64,000 bases of DNA from Paludibacteraceae bacterium (GTDB lineage Bacteria; Bacteroidota; Bacteroidia; Bacteroidales; Paludibacteraceae). The position numbers and the translations under genes are program-made. Numbering within the stretch: position 1 is the first letter of the stretch; the number at the start of each line of letters is the position of its first letter. The notes beneath the pieces were generated by a model, which ran no database searches, was not told where the DNA came from, and saw nothing but the letters and a program-made list of their open reading frames with translations. Location of the stretch: the NCBI GenBank assembly GCA_016283095.1, contig JAEEMG010000058.1, positions 1 through 64,000 on the forward strand. The letters are read 5' to 3'. This document shows, piece after piece, positions 1-7,905 of this stretch.

Positions 1-2
1 CG

Positions 3-284
3 GATGAAGGACTACTTCGTCTTATCGAGAAGGCAAAGATAGGTGCTCTTTCCGAGAAAGAACACAGGATCTATGAGGCAAGTTTGAAAGCACTAGAGGA
101 TGAAGTTGATATGGAGGAGGCTGGATATGAGCGAGGACTTGAAGATGGAAGAAAAGAAGGTATTGAGGAAGGCAGGAAAAATAATTCCATTCAAATCGCA
201 AAAGAAATGAAGAAAGAAGGAATGGCTCCATCTCTCATTGCCAAACTAACCAAACTCTCTTTGGATGAAATAGAAACTCTTTAA
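3..284 (+). CDS. C-terminal part of Rpn/PD-(D/E)XK nuclease family transposase-like protein (5' cut by window edge)
   Basis: Only the last 93 residues are in the window; the frame is open from base 3 and ends at TAA 282-284. The visible part is highly charged: a helix of the type LLRLIEKAKIGALSEKE, then a Glu/Arg/Gly stretch (RGLEDGRKEGIEEGRK), and a short C-terminal helix that reads like a helix-turn-helix or capping element (APSLIAKLTKLSLDEI). This tail architecture is typical of the Rpn (recombination-promoting nuclease) proteins that are abundant in Bacteroidales. The catalytic PD-(D/E)XK core would lie upstream and cannot be checked. A strong hairpin terminator follows directly. Confidence 0.7.
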   Translation, partial: DEGLLRLIEKAKIGALSEKEHRIYEASLKALEDEVDMEEAGYERGLEDGRKEGIEEGRKNNSIQIAKEMKKEGMAPSLIAKLTKLSLDEIETL

Positions 285-311
285 TAGGTTATAAATCATC
301 ATACTAAAATA

Positions 312-345
312 AAAGCGAGAATGTGCATCTGCATATTCTCGCTTT
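312..345 (+). terminator. Rho-independent terminator after the Rpn-family gene
   Basis: A 16-bp near-perfect inverted repeat (arms starting AAAGCGAGAAT and ending ATTCTCGCTTT, one G-T pair) with a 2-base centre, flanked by T/A-rich sequence. It sits 28 bases after the stop codon. The symmetry could serve both directions, including the convergent lipoprotein gene ending at 414. Confidence 0.75.
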
Positions 346-413
346 GTTTATTTCTTGTCTTTGTCGCAGAGTCAAGTGGGTGTGCCGATCATGTATAAAA
401 TTGTTTTGACAGC

Positions 414-1226
414 TCAATCTGTCGCTTGATTGTTCGCTTTGAATTTGATTATATTTGTAGTGATGACATCTCCTTTGTCATAGTATTCTTTTTGAAGGAT
501 AGTGTTGAGTTTGTTACAATCTATACGGTTTCCATTATATAATAGTCTCCCTTTTGCTAATCCTTCTTTACTTTCATAAAAATAGCCATAATCCAAGCCA
601 ATAAAATCAATGAAGTTTCTAAAATCACCATTTTCTAGTTTATAGTATTGATTCCAAAAAGTTCCCTTATGTCCAAACGCAAATCCACACAACCCAGTTC
701 TTTCTATATAGGAAAATCCCAATCTCCATGTTTTAAGGGAAACAATGGAGTCCTTTTGCTTGGATAAGATCAGATGCCCGTCAACCCAATCCCCTTCCAG
801 TATCAATTCTGGTATTGTGTCAGAATCTATATAGATTAAAGCGTAATCTTGATTTTCAGAATGATAGTCGTTTTGAGATTGTAGATATTCTTTGTAGTAT
901 TTGGGCATGTCAGAATCACAATGTATGGTGTCTTTTGCGTATGAAACCTTACATGGCTCACCAACCCCGTAATCGCTATAATGTGTTATTATCTCTCCAT
1001 CAGACAAATTCCATGGGTCGCTGATACTTGAATTTTCCACGTCTGTCTTAGGAAGTGTGTCTACAACTGTCTTAGAAAAAACAGACTCTGCGGGAACGAC
1101 GATTGCTTCATTTAAGACAGTATCGATAAGCGTTTTGTCTTTTGGTGAATCTGAAACATTGCAATTTGCTAAAAGAAATGCTGATAATAGTAGATAGACT
1201 TTAGTAAGGAAAAAGTTTTTTTTCAT
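414..1226 (-). CDS. Putative lipoprotein of unknown function
   Basis: This 270-residue protein starts with a lipoprotein-type signal (Lys-Lys, hydrophobic segment, LLANC, Cys at about residue 22); Asn at -1 of the lipobox is unusual. A low-complexity acidic/Ser/Thr linker (about residues 25-75) is followed by a globular part containing YIDSDTIPELIL. That resembles the Ca-loop-like DxDxDxxPEL motif found in many uncharacterised Bacteroidota lipoproteins. It probably faces the periplasm or cell surface. It is separated from the WlbA gene by a hairpin and looks like a single-gene unit. No enzymatic function can be assigned. Confidence 0.65.
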   Translation of the reverse strand: MKKNFFLTKVYLLLSAFLLANCNVSDSPKDKTLIDTVLNEAIVVPAESVFSKTVVDTLPKTDVENSSISDPWNLSDGEIITHYSDYGVGEPCKVSYAKDTIHCDSDMPKYYKEYLQSQNDYHSENQDYALIYIDSDTIPELILEGDWVDGHLILSKQKDSIVSLKTWRLGFSYIERTGLCGFAFGHKGTFWNQYYKLENGDFRNFIDFIGLDYGYFYESKEGLAKGRLLYNGNRIDCNKLNTILQKEYYDKGDVITTNIIKFKANNQATD

Positions 1227-1300
1227 GTTTGATATTCAGGGAAATGATTGCGGCTGCCGAAATGGTTTATAGTATATAATATGTTTTTTTGTGTAAATAA

Positions 1301-1323
1301 GGGGCAACCACAAGGATTGCCCC
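1301..1323 (-). terminator. Hairpin terminator downstream of wlbA
   Basis: Inverted repeat GGGGCAA / TTGCCCC with a 9-base loop (CCACAAGGA), 8 bases past the wlbA stop codon and followed on the minus strand by TTATTTACAC. The core 'ACCACAAGGA' recurs in a degenerate form near 60451, so this may belong to an interspersed terminator-like repeat family. Confidence 0.6.
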
Positions 1324-1331
1324 TACTGATG

Positions 1332-2369
1332 TTATGCTTTTTTCCAGTGCTCGTCGCGGCACTTATATATTTTCTCGATTATCTCGACCACTTTTGATCC
1401 TTCTGCAAGAGTCGTTGTTGGATTGGCTCCATGATTGAGCGTGTCGACAACGTTGCGGATTACATAGTGGTGGTTTTGAGCCGAACCTTTGTATGGACCG
1501 TAATCGTTAGGTGGGTTAGACGGTGCAAGTTCAGGCATCTCGTAGCCGTCGATGTCGCAATACACCACTTCGTTCATGTATTGTCCGGCCACTTTGATTG
1601 TGCCTTTCTCACCAATGATTGTTATGCTGCTCTCAAGATTCTTGTTCCAGACTGCTGAACTGTAGCATAGTGTGCCCATTCCACCGTCGACAAAATCAAA
1701 AGATACAAAACCGCTGTCTTCGAATGCAGTTAGTTTCTGGTGTGTGAAATCGGCGAAATTGCCTCTGATATTCTTGATGTCGCCGAACAGCCAGTACATG
1801 ATGTCGATGAAGTGAGAGAATTGAGTGAACAGGGTTCCTCCATCTAGATCTGCAGTGCCATGCCAGTTGCCTGGTTTGTAATACCTCTCGTCGCGGTTCC
1901 AATAGCAACAGAGCTGCACCATGAATATTTTGCCAAGACGTTTTTGCTCGATAGTCTCTTTAAGCCACACAGAAGGTGGGGAATATCTGTTCTGCATGAC
2001 ACAGAACACACGTTTGCCGCTTTTTTCAGCAGCGTCTTTAATCATTTTAGTTTCGACGGTAGACAACGCGATTGGTTTTTCAATCACCACGTTGTAGCCG
2101 GCGAGAAGTGATTTAGTTGCATATGTCGCGTGTAATCCGTTAGGCACGCAAATGTTAATGACATCCGCGTCGATGCCAGAAGAAATCATCTCATCGAATG
2201 AGGAGTAGAATGGGGCATCATCCACAGGAAGATTCAGCTCTTCCTTGGGCAGGATGTCGCAAATGCCGACAAGAGAGGCTCCAGCTTCACGTCTTATCAT
2301 TTCAGCATGACGCTTGCCGATATGTCCTTGTCCGACAACCGCAAACTTCACATCTCTATTTGTTATCAT
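1332..2369 (-). CDS. wlbA: UDP-N-acetyl-glucosaminuronate 3-dehydrogenase-like oxidoreductase (WlbA/WbpB family)
   Basis: Gfo/Idh/MocA-family protein of 345 residues. The N-terminal Rossmann motif is VVGQGHIGKRH (about residues 11-21), the catalytic EKP motif is at 97-99 (Lys98), and GGTLFTQFSHFID at 177-189 contains the conserved His186. That last motif is characteristic of the WlbA/WbpB group, which oxidises C3 of UDP-GlcNAcA as the first step towards UDP-GlcNAc3NAcA (family knowledge from Pseudomonas and Bordetella). It overlaps the upstream acetyltransferase gene by 14 bases, so the two are co-translated. The aminotransferase (WbpE) that should act between these two steps is not beside them. 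The supplier of UDP-GlcNAcA could be the dehydrogenase at 14011. Confidence 0.85.
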   Translation of the reverse strand: MITNRDVKFAVVGQGHIGKRHAEMIRREAGASLVGICDILPKEELNLPVDDAPFYSSFDEMISSGIDADVINICVPNGLHATYATKSLLAGYNVVIEKPIALSTVETKMIKDAAEKSGKRVFCVMQNRYSPPSVWLKETIEQKRLGKIFMVQLCCYWNRDERYYKPGNWHGTADLDGGTLFTQFSHFIDIMYWLFGDIKNIRGNFADFTHQKLTAFEDSGFVSFDFVDGGMGTLCYSSAVWNKNLESSITIIGEKGTIKVAGQYMNEVVYCDIDGYEMPELAPSNPPNDYGPYKGSAQNHHYVIRNVVDTLNHGANPTTTLAEGSKVVEIIEKIYKCRDEHWKKA

Positions 2370-2958
2370 TATTGTCTGTTTTTTGCAGTATAGATACTTG
2401 ACCGCCTTTCAAAGTGTATGTTTCTTTAGATTCATGGCAAAATGCGATACCATAGCGGTTGAACTCAAGACGGAAGCCTTCTTTGCTGACCCATCCTACG
2501 TGTGCGGCTGGAACGCCTGCGACCAATTCGAAATCCAATACGTCGTGTGTCACAACGCTTCCTGCTCCTACAAACGCATATTTGCCGATTTTATTGCCGC
2601 AAACAATAGTGGCATTAGCTCCGATGCTTGCACCCTCTTCTATAGTTGTCTGCTTGTATTCATTTTTCCTGTCAATGAATGCACGTGGGTTGATGACGTT
2701 GGTGAAAACTACTGATGGCCCTATGAACACATTGTCTTTGCAAACCACACCGTCGTAGATTGAGACGTTGTTTTGTACCTTCACACCATCGCCAAGCACA
2801 GCTGAGGCTGCGACGTAAACATTCTGGCCGATATTACAATTTTTTCCGATTGTGCAACCTGCCATCAAATGAGAAAAATGCCATATCTTGCTTCCTTCGC
2901 CGACATTGCAACCGTCGTCAAGGACTGCTGTTTCATGGTAATAGAAGTTCTGGTTCAT
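2356..2958 (-). CDS. wlbB: UDP-2-acetamido-3-amino-2,3-dideoxy-glucuronate N-acetyltransferase-like (WlbB/WbpD family)
   Basis: A 200-residue left-handed beta-helix protein with hexapeptide repeats through most of its length (for example VGEGSKIWHFSHLMAG, then IGKNCNIGQNVYVA). The N-terminal signature YYHETAVLDDGCNVGEGSKI is that of the WlbB/WbpD acetyltransferases, which N-acetylate the 3-amino group of UDP-GlcNAc3NA. I place the start at the ATG at 2956-2958 because the 13 residues in front are basic/hydrophobic and do not fit the family. It is the first gene of a two-gene unit with wlbA (14-base overlap), 76 bases downstream of the tRNA-Gly gene on the same strand. Confidence 0.85.
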   Translation of the reverse strand: MNQNFYYHETAVLDDGCNVGEGSKIWHFSHLMAGCTIGKNCNIGQNVYVAASAVLGDGVKVQNNVSIYDGVVCKDNVFIGPSVVFTNVINPRAFIDRKNEYKQTTIEEGASIGANATIVCGNKIGKYAFVGAGSVVTHDVLDFELVAGVPAAHVGWVSKEGFRLEFNRYGIAFCHESKETYTLKGGQVSILQKTDNNDNK

Positions 2959-2997
2959 AGTTATATAATGTAGTAATAAAATCCTTTTTCTAAACAA

Positions 2998-3030
2998 AAA
3001 AGAACCTCAAACAGAGTCTGAGGTTCTTTT
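2998..3030 (-). terminator. Hairpin terminator between tRNA-Gly and wlbB
   Basis: Perfect 12-bp inverted repeat (AAAAGAACCTCA / TGAGGTTCTTTT) with a 9-base loop, just past the 3' end of the minus-strand tRNA-Gly gene; the minus strand then runs into a T-rich stretch. It should end the tRNA transcript. Confidence 0.75.
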
Positions 3031-3034
3031 CTAG

Positions 3035-3107
3035 AGCGGAAGACGGGGCTCAAACCCGCGACCCACAGCTTGGAAGGCTATTGCTCTATCAACTGAGCTA
3101 CTTCCGC
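3035..3107 (-). tRNA. tRNA-Gly (anticodon TCC)
   Basis: The minus strand folds as a 73-base tRNA. The acceptor stem is GCGGAAG / CTTCCGC, the D-arm is AGCTCAGTTGATAGAGC, and the anticodon stem-loop is ATAGC-CTTCCAA-GCTGT with anticodon TCC, reading GGA. The T-arm is GCGGG-TTTGAGC-CCCGT. CCA is not encoded. A -7 box lies just upstream and a hairpin terminator just downstream. The gene sits between the wlbB/wlbA unit and the capsule regulator. Confidence 0.95.
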
Positions 3108-3117
3108 ATTTGCACTG

Positions 3118-3148
3118 CAAAGATATATCCTTTTCTTGGTTCTGCAAT
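3118..3148 (-). promoter_or_regulatory. Promoter of the tRNA-Gly gene
   Basis: The minus strand has TATCTTTG (3118-3125), a perfect match to the Bacteroidota -7 box TAnnTTTG. A weaker ATTG stands at 3145-3148 after a 19-base spacer. Transcription would begin only a few bases before the mature 5' end at 3107. Confidence 0.65.
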
Positions 3149-3233
3149 AGCTTTGGACAGTTTTTTTATGATAAAAAATCACTTTTTTGCTTATTGGTAT
3201 GAATTTCAATCTGTTGAAAAATGAGTTTTTTTG

Positions 3234-4502
3234 TCACTCATTCAGTTCTGTCAGCTCTTTGTTTGACAATTTGCGTATCTGTGAACTTTCAATTTTTATT
3301 GCTTTCGTGAAATTCATGATGCCTCCGAGCGGAAGAAACGAAAGGTATAGAGTCTCTCCTTTATGCAAGACTCTGCCGATTTTCTGATTGAACGGACTGC
3401 CTGGATTGTAGTATCTCACAAGCTCATTGTCAACATAGTCCTCTGCATCTAGGACGACGTTGGTCAAGTTGGAGTTGACTGCAAATTTGAAATCAGCCAT
3501 CTCCGCATCTGAGATTTTAAGAGCCTGACTTTCGTTGTTGTTCTTTCTCATCGACTGGCGTACCAAGAGTCTGGAGATGAAGGATCCATCCCAAAGTTTG
3601 TCGGACTCAATACGGAGAATATCCGCGATGGAAGTGTGAATGAACAAATACCCGGGGCAGAACAGAGCTTTTCTCTGTCCGATTATATTGCCACATCTTT
3701 TTATGTCTTTTATGTAGGTCGGCAAATAAGTCTCGACACAGACGTCAGAATCGTTGTTCTCTTTCCAAAGCTCAATCTTTTTTTCCAATGATTGTTCAGA
3801 ACCGCGAGTGACCCTAAGCACCATCCATTGTCTTGCTTTATTGGCTTTGTCATTGTCGTTGGCTCTTTTGGCGTTCTCAATTTCTTGTGAGATGTCGACG
3901 ACTTCTTCTGCGTCTCCTTTGTTTATCACCATGAACAGATCTGTCCCCAATACGGAGAAAAAGAATTTGTCGGTATTTACGTTGCCTCGCATTTTGCTGA
4001 GTTCTCCTTCCAATATCACACCGCCTGGGACGGAAAGTGTCGCATGTTTTGTCTCGGTAGGCATTGCGTTTGCTCGGAAAAGATTCTGTGGGGCGTGGTT
4101 GATTATCCAGCCAAGAGTGTTGACGTCGTTTTCGTTCACCACACGTATGACACCGCTGTTGCTTTTGCGTGAAGCGTCAGCTGTGATTTGTTTGTCGTTT
4201 AGTTCGTCGAGCATTTCCAGCAACTCATCTTCAGTGCATCTCACCCAGCATGAGAATTTTATATTGCTCATGATGGATTCGTAATATCCGTTGACATTGC
4301 TGGTGTTGGAAGGGAATAGGTAACGACGTTTGATGCAGTCGACGTCTGTCTCTTCGTCGCAGTCTGCATCTTCTTTTTGGTTGTAATCGTTTACCTTGTC
4401 TATTATAATGTTCCTAAAGGCGTCTAATTCTTTTCTTTTTGTCAAATTTATTCTGAACCAGTTTAGCTCGGAATTGTTTAGTGCCTTTGAGATTTGTGCC
4501 AT
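3234..4502 (-). CDS. NusG/UpxY-like transcription antiterminator, apparently with two NusG-like modules
   Basis: A 422-residue protein, about twice the usual 170-190 residues of UpxY/NusG-like capsule regulators. The C-terminal half (about 223-415) reads as an NGN domain (RQWMVLRVTRGSEQSLEKKI, then YLPTYIKDI, and LFCPGYLFIHT) followed by a KOW-like segment ending RKLSNKEL. The N-terminal half (about 10-200) begins with a similar pattern (LNWFRINLTKRKELDAFRNI) and ends in a KOW-like stretch (SVPGGVILEGELSKMRG), so it may be a diverged first NusG module. UpxY proteins bind RNA polymerase and prevent early termination in the 5' leaders of capsule operons. Here the gene is divergent from the leg operon, across the repeated leader element, which makes it the obvious candidate regulator. 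A -7-like TATTTTCG lies at 4525-4532 on the minus strand. Confidence 0.7.
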   Translation of the reverse strand: MAQISKALNNSELNWFRINLTKRKELDAFRNIIIDKVNDYNQKEDADCDEETDVDCIKRRYLFPSNTSNVNGYYESIMSNIKFSCWVRCTEDELLEMLDELNDKQITADASRKSNSGVIRVVNENDVNTLGWIINHAPQNLFRANAMPTETKHATLSVPGGVILEGELSKMRGNVNTDKFFFSVLGTDLFMVINKGDAEEVVDISQEIENAKRANDNDKANKARQWMVLRVTRGSEQSLEKKIELWKENNDSDVCVETYLPTYIKDIKRCGNIIGQRKALFCPGYLFIHTSIADILRIESDKLWDGSFISRLLVRQSMRKNNNESQALKISDAEMADFKFAVNSNLTNVVLDAEDYVDNELVRYYNPGSPFNQKIGRVLHKGETLYLSFLPLGGIMNFTKAIKIESSQIRKLSNKELTELNE

Positions 4503-4531
4503 CTTATTCTAAATTTTGCTCGTGCGAAAAT

Positions 4532-4723
4532 ATACATTTTTTTGCATTTGTTTTGCCCTCAACGGGCTTTTTTATTACCTTCGTGACGTTTTATATTGAA
4601 TTTTGGGCAAAACTTTGTGTTTTGCTGTGAAAAATAAATCCTATTCAGCTTTTTTTACACTATTTCGCCAACTTATTATTTTTAGAAAATTTTGAGCAAT
4701 AGTGTTATGCGTTTAAAATAATT
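4532..4723 (+). promoter_or_regulatory. Capsule-operon promoter and leader, copy A (repeated at 13812-14007)
   Basis: Two blocks of this region recur before the second operon. Block 1 (4532-4592) holds TTTG at 4552-4555, a 20-base spacer and TACCTTCG at 4576-4583 (one mismatch to TAnnTTTG), so it contains the promoter. Inside the spacer a short inverted repeat (GCCC-TCAAC-GGGC, 4556 region) is followed by six T. Block 2 (4672-4723) is a 52-base AT-rich element with the conserved core TTTTGAGCA and TTATGCGT. It lies about 90 bases into the predicted transcript. Another 158 bases without an ORF separate block 2 from the legB start. The rest of the 379-base gap shows nothing else I recognise. 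Confidence 0.7.
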
Positions 4724-4881
4724 CAAGTCGGCTGCCTGAATTTCACTGATCCAACATACAAATATTCGTCGGATTTATTTGTGCCTATCCAATTTTGCTA
4801 TTATGTATGCCGACGGAATTGTGATAAATATAGTTGGAAATAGACGGATGAAAACAGGACTGCTTTTATCGAAATCATAAT

Positions 4882-6090
4882 ATGTTTAATCTGGAAAAAT
4901 TCATAGCGGATAGTGTTATCTCACGTCCCGTAAGTATGTTTGTCCCTGATATTGAGGCCAATAAAGATAAATTGACTCAGGAGATAAAAGGGAAAACGGT
5001 TTGTGTGATTGGAGGTGCGGGGTCAATTGGGTCTTCATTCATAAAGGCTGTTTTGCGTTTTGAGCCAAAATCCGTTGTCGTGGTGGACCTTAACGAGAAT
5101 GGTTTGGCGGAATTGGTGCGTGATGTCCGGTCTACAGATGGACTTTATTGTCCTGACGAGTTCCGTTGTTATACGCTGAATTTTGCGGACCCTATTTTTG
5201 AACGTATTTTCAGAGAAGAGAAAGGTTTTGATATTGTCGCTAATTTCTCAGCTCATAAACATGTGCGTTCAGAGAAGGACAAGTATTCTGTTCAGGCTCT
5301 TATTGAGAACAATGACATAAAGGCAAAGAAACTGATGGATCTTCTGACTGTATATCCGCCTAAACATTTTTTCTGCGTGTCGACAGACAAGGCCGCCAAT
5401 CCGGTTAATATCATGGGAGCTTCCAAACGAATCATGGAGGATCTTGTCATGGCATACAACAGATATTTCAAGGTGACCACAGCTCGTTTTGCCAATGTGG
5501 CTTTCTCTAATGGATCTTTGCCCGACGGATGGATCCACCGACTTCAGAAGAAACAACCTTTGGCCGCTCCGTCTGATGTGAAACGTTATTTTGTTTCGCC
5601 GGAAGAGAGTGGGCAGATCTGTATGCTTGCATGTATCCTTGGAAATAGCGGAGAGGTGTTTTTTCCTAAGTTGGGAGAGGAGCAGATGTTGACATTCTCA
5701 TCTATATGTGACGATTTTGTAAAGGCGGAGGGCTTCAAAAAGATGGAATGTCAGAATGATTCAGAGGCCAAAAAGTATGCCGCTGGAATGTCTTATGAGT
5801 CTGATACATATCCCGTCGTCTACTTCAAAAGCGATACTACGGGAGAGAAAGCATACGAGGAATTTTATGTTCCTGGAGAAAAAGTGGATATGGATCGTTT
5901 CACAAGTCTGGGTGTCGTCTGTGAGAGTACTCGCAGACCAATGGATGAAGTAAACAGCTTCTTTTCAGAACTTGAGGGAATCTTTTCATCTCCTGATTTC
6001 ACGAAAGGACAGGTTGTGGAGGCCATCAAACGATTCATCCCTAACTTTGAACATGAGGAGAAGGGAAAGAATTTGGATCAGAAAATGTAA
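4882..6090 (+). CDS. legB: Nucleotide-sugar 4,6-dehydratase of legionaminic acid synthesis
   Basis: A 402-residue soluble member of the FlaA1/CapD-type extended SDR family. The NAD-binding motif is GGAGSIGSS (44-52). The active-site segment STDKAANPVNIMGASK (167-182) has Met178 where classical SDRs have Tyr, with Lys182 retained; this substitution is typical of the dehydratases that keep the C5 configuration. There are no membrane helices, unlike WbpM/PglF. In the Campylobacter legionaminic pathway the substrate is GDP-GlcNAc, and the PtmE-type gene at the end of this operon suggests the same here. It is the first gene of the operon, behind leader copy A, and is followed 24 bases later by legC. 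Confidence 0.85.
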   Translation: MFNLEKFIADSVISRPVSMFVPDIEANKDKLTQEIKGKTVCVIGGAGSIGSSFIKAVLRFEPKSVVVVDLNENGLAELVRDVRSTDGLYCPDEFRCYTLNFADPIFERIFREEKGFDIVANFSAHKHVRSEKDKYSVQALIENNDIKAKKLMDLLTVYPPKHFFCVSTDKAANPVNIMGASKRIMEDLVMAYNRYFKVTTARFANVAFSNGSLPDGWIHRLQKKQPLAAPSDVKRYFVSPEESGQICMLACILGNSGEVFFPKLGEEQMLTFSSICDDFVKAEGFKKMECQNDSEAKKYAAGMSYESDTYPVVYFKSDTTGEKAYEEFYVPGEKVDMDRFTSLGVVCESTRRPMDEVNSFFSELEGIFSSPDFTKGQVVEAIKRFIPNFEHEEKGKNLDQKM

Positions 6091-6114
6091 TTTGTAATTA
6101 TAGCTACGGCAGTT

Positions 6115-7263
6115 ATGGCTGATTATTCAAAAACGATTGGTTTCATAAAAGAGTTATACGGGAATCAAGAATTTACACCGCTTTCAGTTCCTGTGTTCGC
6201 GGGAAATGAGAAAAAATATCTAGAAGAGTGTATCGACACCACATTCGTGTCGTCTGTAGGTAAATTTGTTGACCGTTTCGAGGAGGAGATAGCCCGTTAT
6301 ACAGGAGCGAAGAAAGCTGTTGTGTGTGTGAGTGGCACGAATGCTCTCCACATGTCGTTGATGCTTTCGGGTGTGGTGCGTGATGATGAAGTGCTTACGC
6401 AGGCTCTTACTTTTATAGCGACGTGTAACGCTCTTTCTTATATCGGAGCACATCCTGTGTTTATCGATGTTGATCGTTCCACTATGGGACTTTCTCCTGA
6501 TGCGGTCAAACAATGGCTTGTGAAGAATGCGGAAATCCGTAATGGAGAATGTTTTAACAAGAACACCGGACGTAAGGTGAAGGCATGTGTGCCTATGCAT
6601 ACGTTCGGACATCCCGTCAGAATAGACGAGTTGGCGGCTGTTTGTGAGGAATATCATATAGAATTGGTTGAAGATGCGGCTGAATCGATAGGCTCACGCT
6701 ATAAAGGAAAACATACAGGAACATTTGGCAAAGTCGGAGCTATTTCCTTTAATGGAAACAAGACAATAACCACGGGCGGTGGTGGTATGATGCTGTTTAA
6801 TGATGAGGAGTTGGCCGCTTATGCCAAGCATATCACAACTCAGGCTAAAATTCCTCATAGATGGGAATTCCGTCATGATCATATCGGATATAATTACCGT
6901 ATGCCTAATATCAATGCGGCTCTCGGATGTGCCCAGTTGGAAAATTTGGACAAGTATATCGCGAGCAAGCGAGAGACATCCTCTGCTTATGCGGAGTTCT
7001 TCAAAAATATTGAAGACATAGAATTTTTCGTTGAGCCGGAGAATTCTTTCTCCAACTATTGGTTGAATGTCGTTATCTTGAAGGACAAAGATGCTCAGGT
7101 CGACTTCCTTCAGCAGACTAACGACAATGGAGTCATGACCCGTCCTATTTGGGAGTTGATGAATCGTCTGCCAATGTTTGAGGATTGTGAAAACGATGGG
7201 TTGAAGAATACCATATGGTTTGCTGACCGTGTTGTGAATATACCTTCAAGTGTTAAACTGTAG
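6115..7263 (+). CDS. legC: PLP-dependent 4-aminotransferase of legionaminic acid synthesis
   Basis: A 382-residue DegT/DnrJ/EryC1/StrS aminotransferase. PLP-binding residues are visible: Asp187 in VEDAAES and the Schiff-base Lys216 in SFNGNKTITTGGGG. It would transaminate the 4-keto sugar made by LegB to a 4-amino-4,6-dideoxy sugar, with glutamate as the usual donor. Its stop codon directly abuts the legH start (TAG then ATG at 7264). It is the only aminotransferase of this family in the window, so a role in 3-amination for the WlbA/WlbB pathway cannot be excluded but is less likely. Confidence 0.88.
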   Translation: MADYSKTIGFIKELYGNQEFTPLSVPVFAGNEKKYLEECIDTTFVSSVGKFVDRFEEEIARYTGAKKAVVCVSGTNALHMSLMLSGVVRDDEVLTQALTFIATCNALSYIGAHPVFIDVDRSTMGLSPDAVKQWLVKNAEIRNGECFNKNTGRKVKACVPMHTFGHPVRIDELAAVCEEYHIELVEDAAESIGSRYKGKHTGTFGKVGAISFNGNKTITTGGGGMMLFNDEELAAYAKHITTQAKIPHRWEFRHDHIGYNYRMPNINAALGCAQLENLDKYIASKRETSSAYAEFFKNIEDIEFFVEPENSFSNYWLNVVILKDKDAQVDFLQQTNDNGVMTRPIWELMNRLPMFEDCENDGLKNTIWFADRVVNIPSSVKL

Positions 7264-7905
7264 ATGGAAAATAAAAATCTAATCCTTGTAGGAGGCGGTG
7301 GACATTGCAAGTCTGTGATTGAAGTCGCGGAATCCGCAGGGTATAATATCCTTGGTATACTTGATATGCCGGAAGAGGTCGGTAAACCTGTACTTGACTA
7401 TAAGGTGATTGGAACGGATGCTGACATTCCCCAATATGTTGATAAAGCGGATTTTGTCATAACCGTAGGCTTCATAAAAAATCCTGCCATACGTATCCGA
7501 ATTTTTGATCAGATCAAGAATGCGGGCGGCCGATTGGCGACGCTTGTGGCATCCACAGCAAGAGTTTCCAAATATGCGGAGATAGGAGAGGGCACCGTCG
7601 TCATGCATCAAGCCTTTGTAAATGCAGGGGCAAGAATTGGTTGTAATTGTATTATCAATACGTTCTGCAATGTCGAGCATGACGCTCGGATCGGAGATCA
7701 ATGCCATATCTCTACTGGAACTATGGTGAATGGCGACTGCAAGATCGGAGACAGAGTGTTTGTAGGAAGCCAGTCCGTACTTGCCAATGGCATCACAATC
7801 GGAGAAGACATCATTGTCGGAGCTGGATCTCTTGTCCGTAAGAGTATATCGACAAAGGGTATTTATTCGGGTAATCCTGCAATCTTAAAAGTGAAAAGTA
7901 AATGA
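7264..7905 (+). CDS. legH: Nucleotide-amino-sugar N-acetyltransferase (PglD-like)
   Basis: A 213-residue two-domain acetyltransferase of the PglD/NeuD type. The N-terminal half is a small Rossmann-like sugar-binding domain (LILVGGGGHCKSVIEV). The C-terminal half is a left-handed beta-helix with hexapeptide repeats, and CNVEHDARIG holds the expected catalytic His139. It would acetylate the 4-amino group to give the 2,4-diacetamido-2,4,6-trideoxy sugar nucleotide. The ATG immediately follows the legC stop, and its own stop overlaps the legI start by 4 bases (ATGA at 7902), so translation is coupled. Confidence 0.87.
   Translation: MENKNLILVGGGGHCKSVIEVAESAGYNILGILDMPEEVGKPVLDYKVIGTDADIPQYVDKADFVITVGFIKNPAIRIRIFDQIKNAGGRLATLVASTARVSKYAEIGEGTVVMHQAFVNAGARIGCNCIINTFCNVEHDARIGDQCHISTGTMVNGDCKIGDRVFVGSQSVLANGITIGEDIIVGAGSLVRKSISTKGIYSGNPAILKVKSK

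Noticed and set aside
3754..4284. A 176-codon plus-strand frame inside the NusG-like gene.
   Set aside because: Ser/Phe/Leu-rich antisense shadow; the minus-strand frame has NusG-like motifs.
4503..4881. An invertible capsule promoter flanked by inverted repeats, as in Bacteroides fragilis.
   Set aside because: No inverted-repeat pair flanks the promoter here or at 13749-14010, and no serine or tyrosine recombinase gene is in the window.
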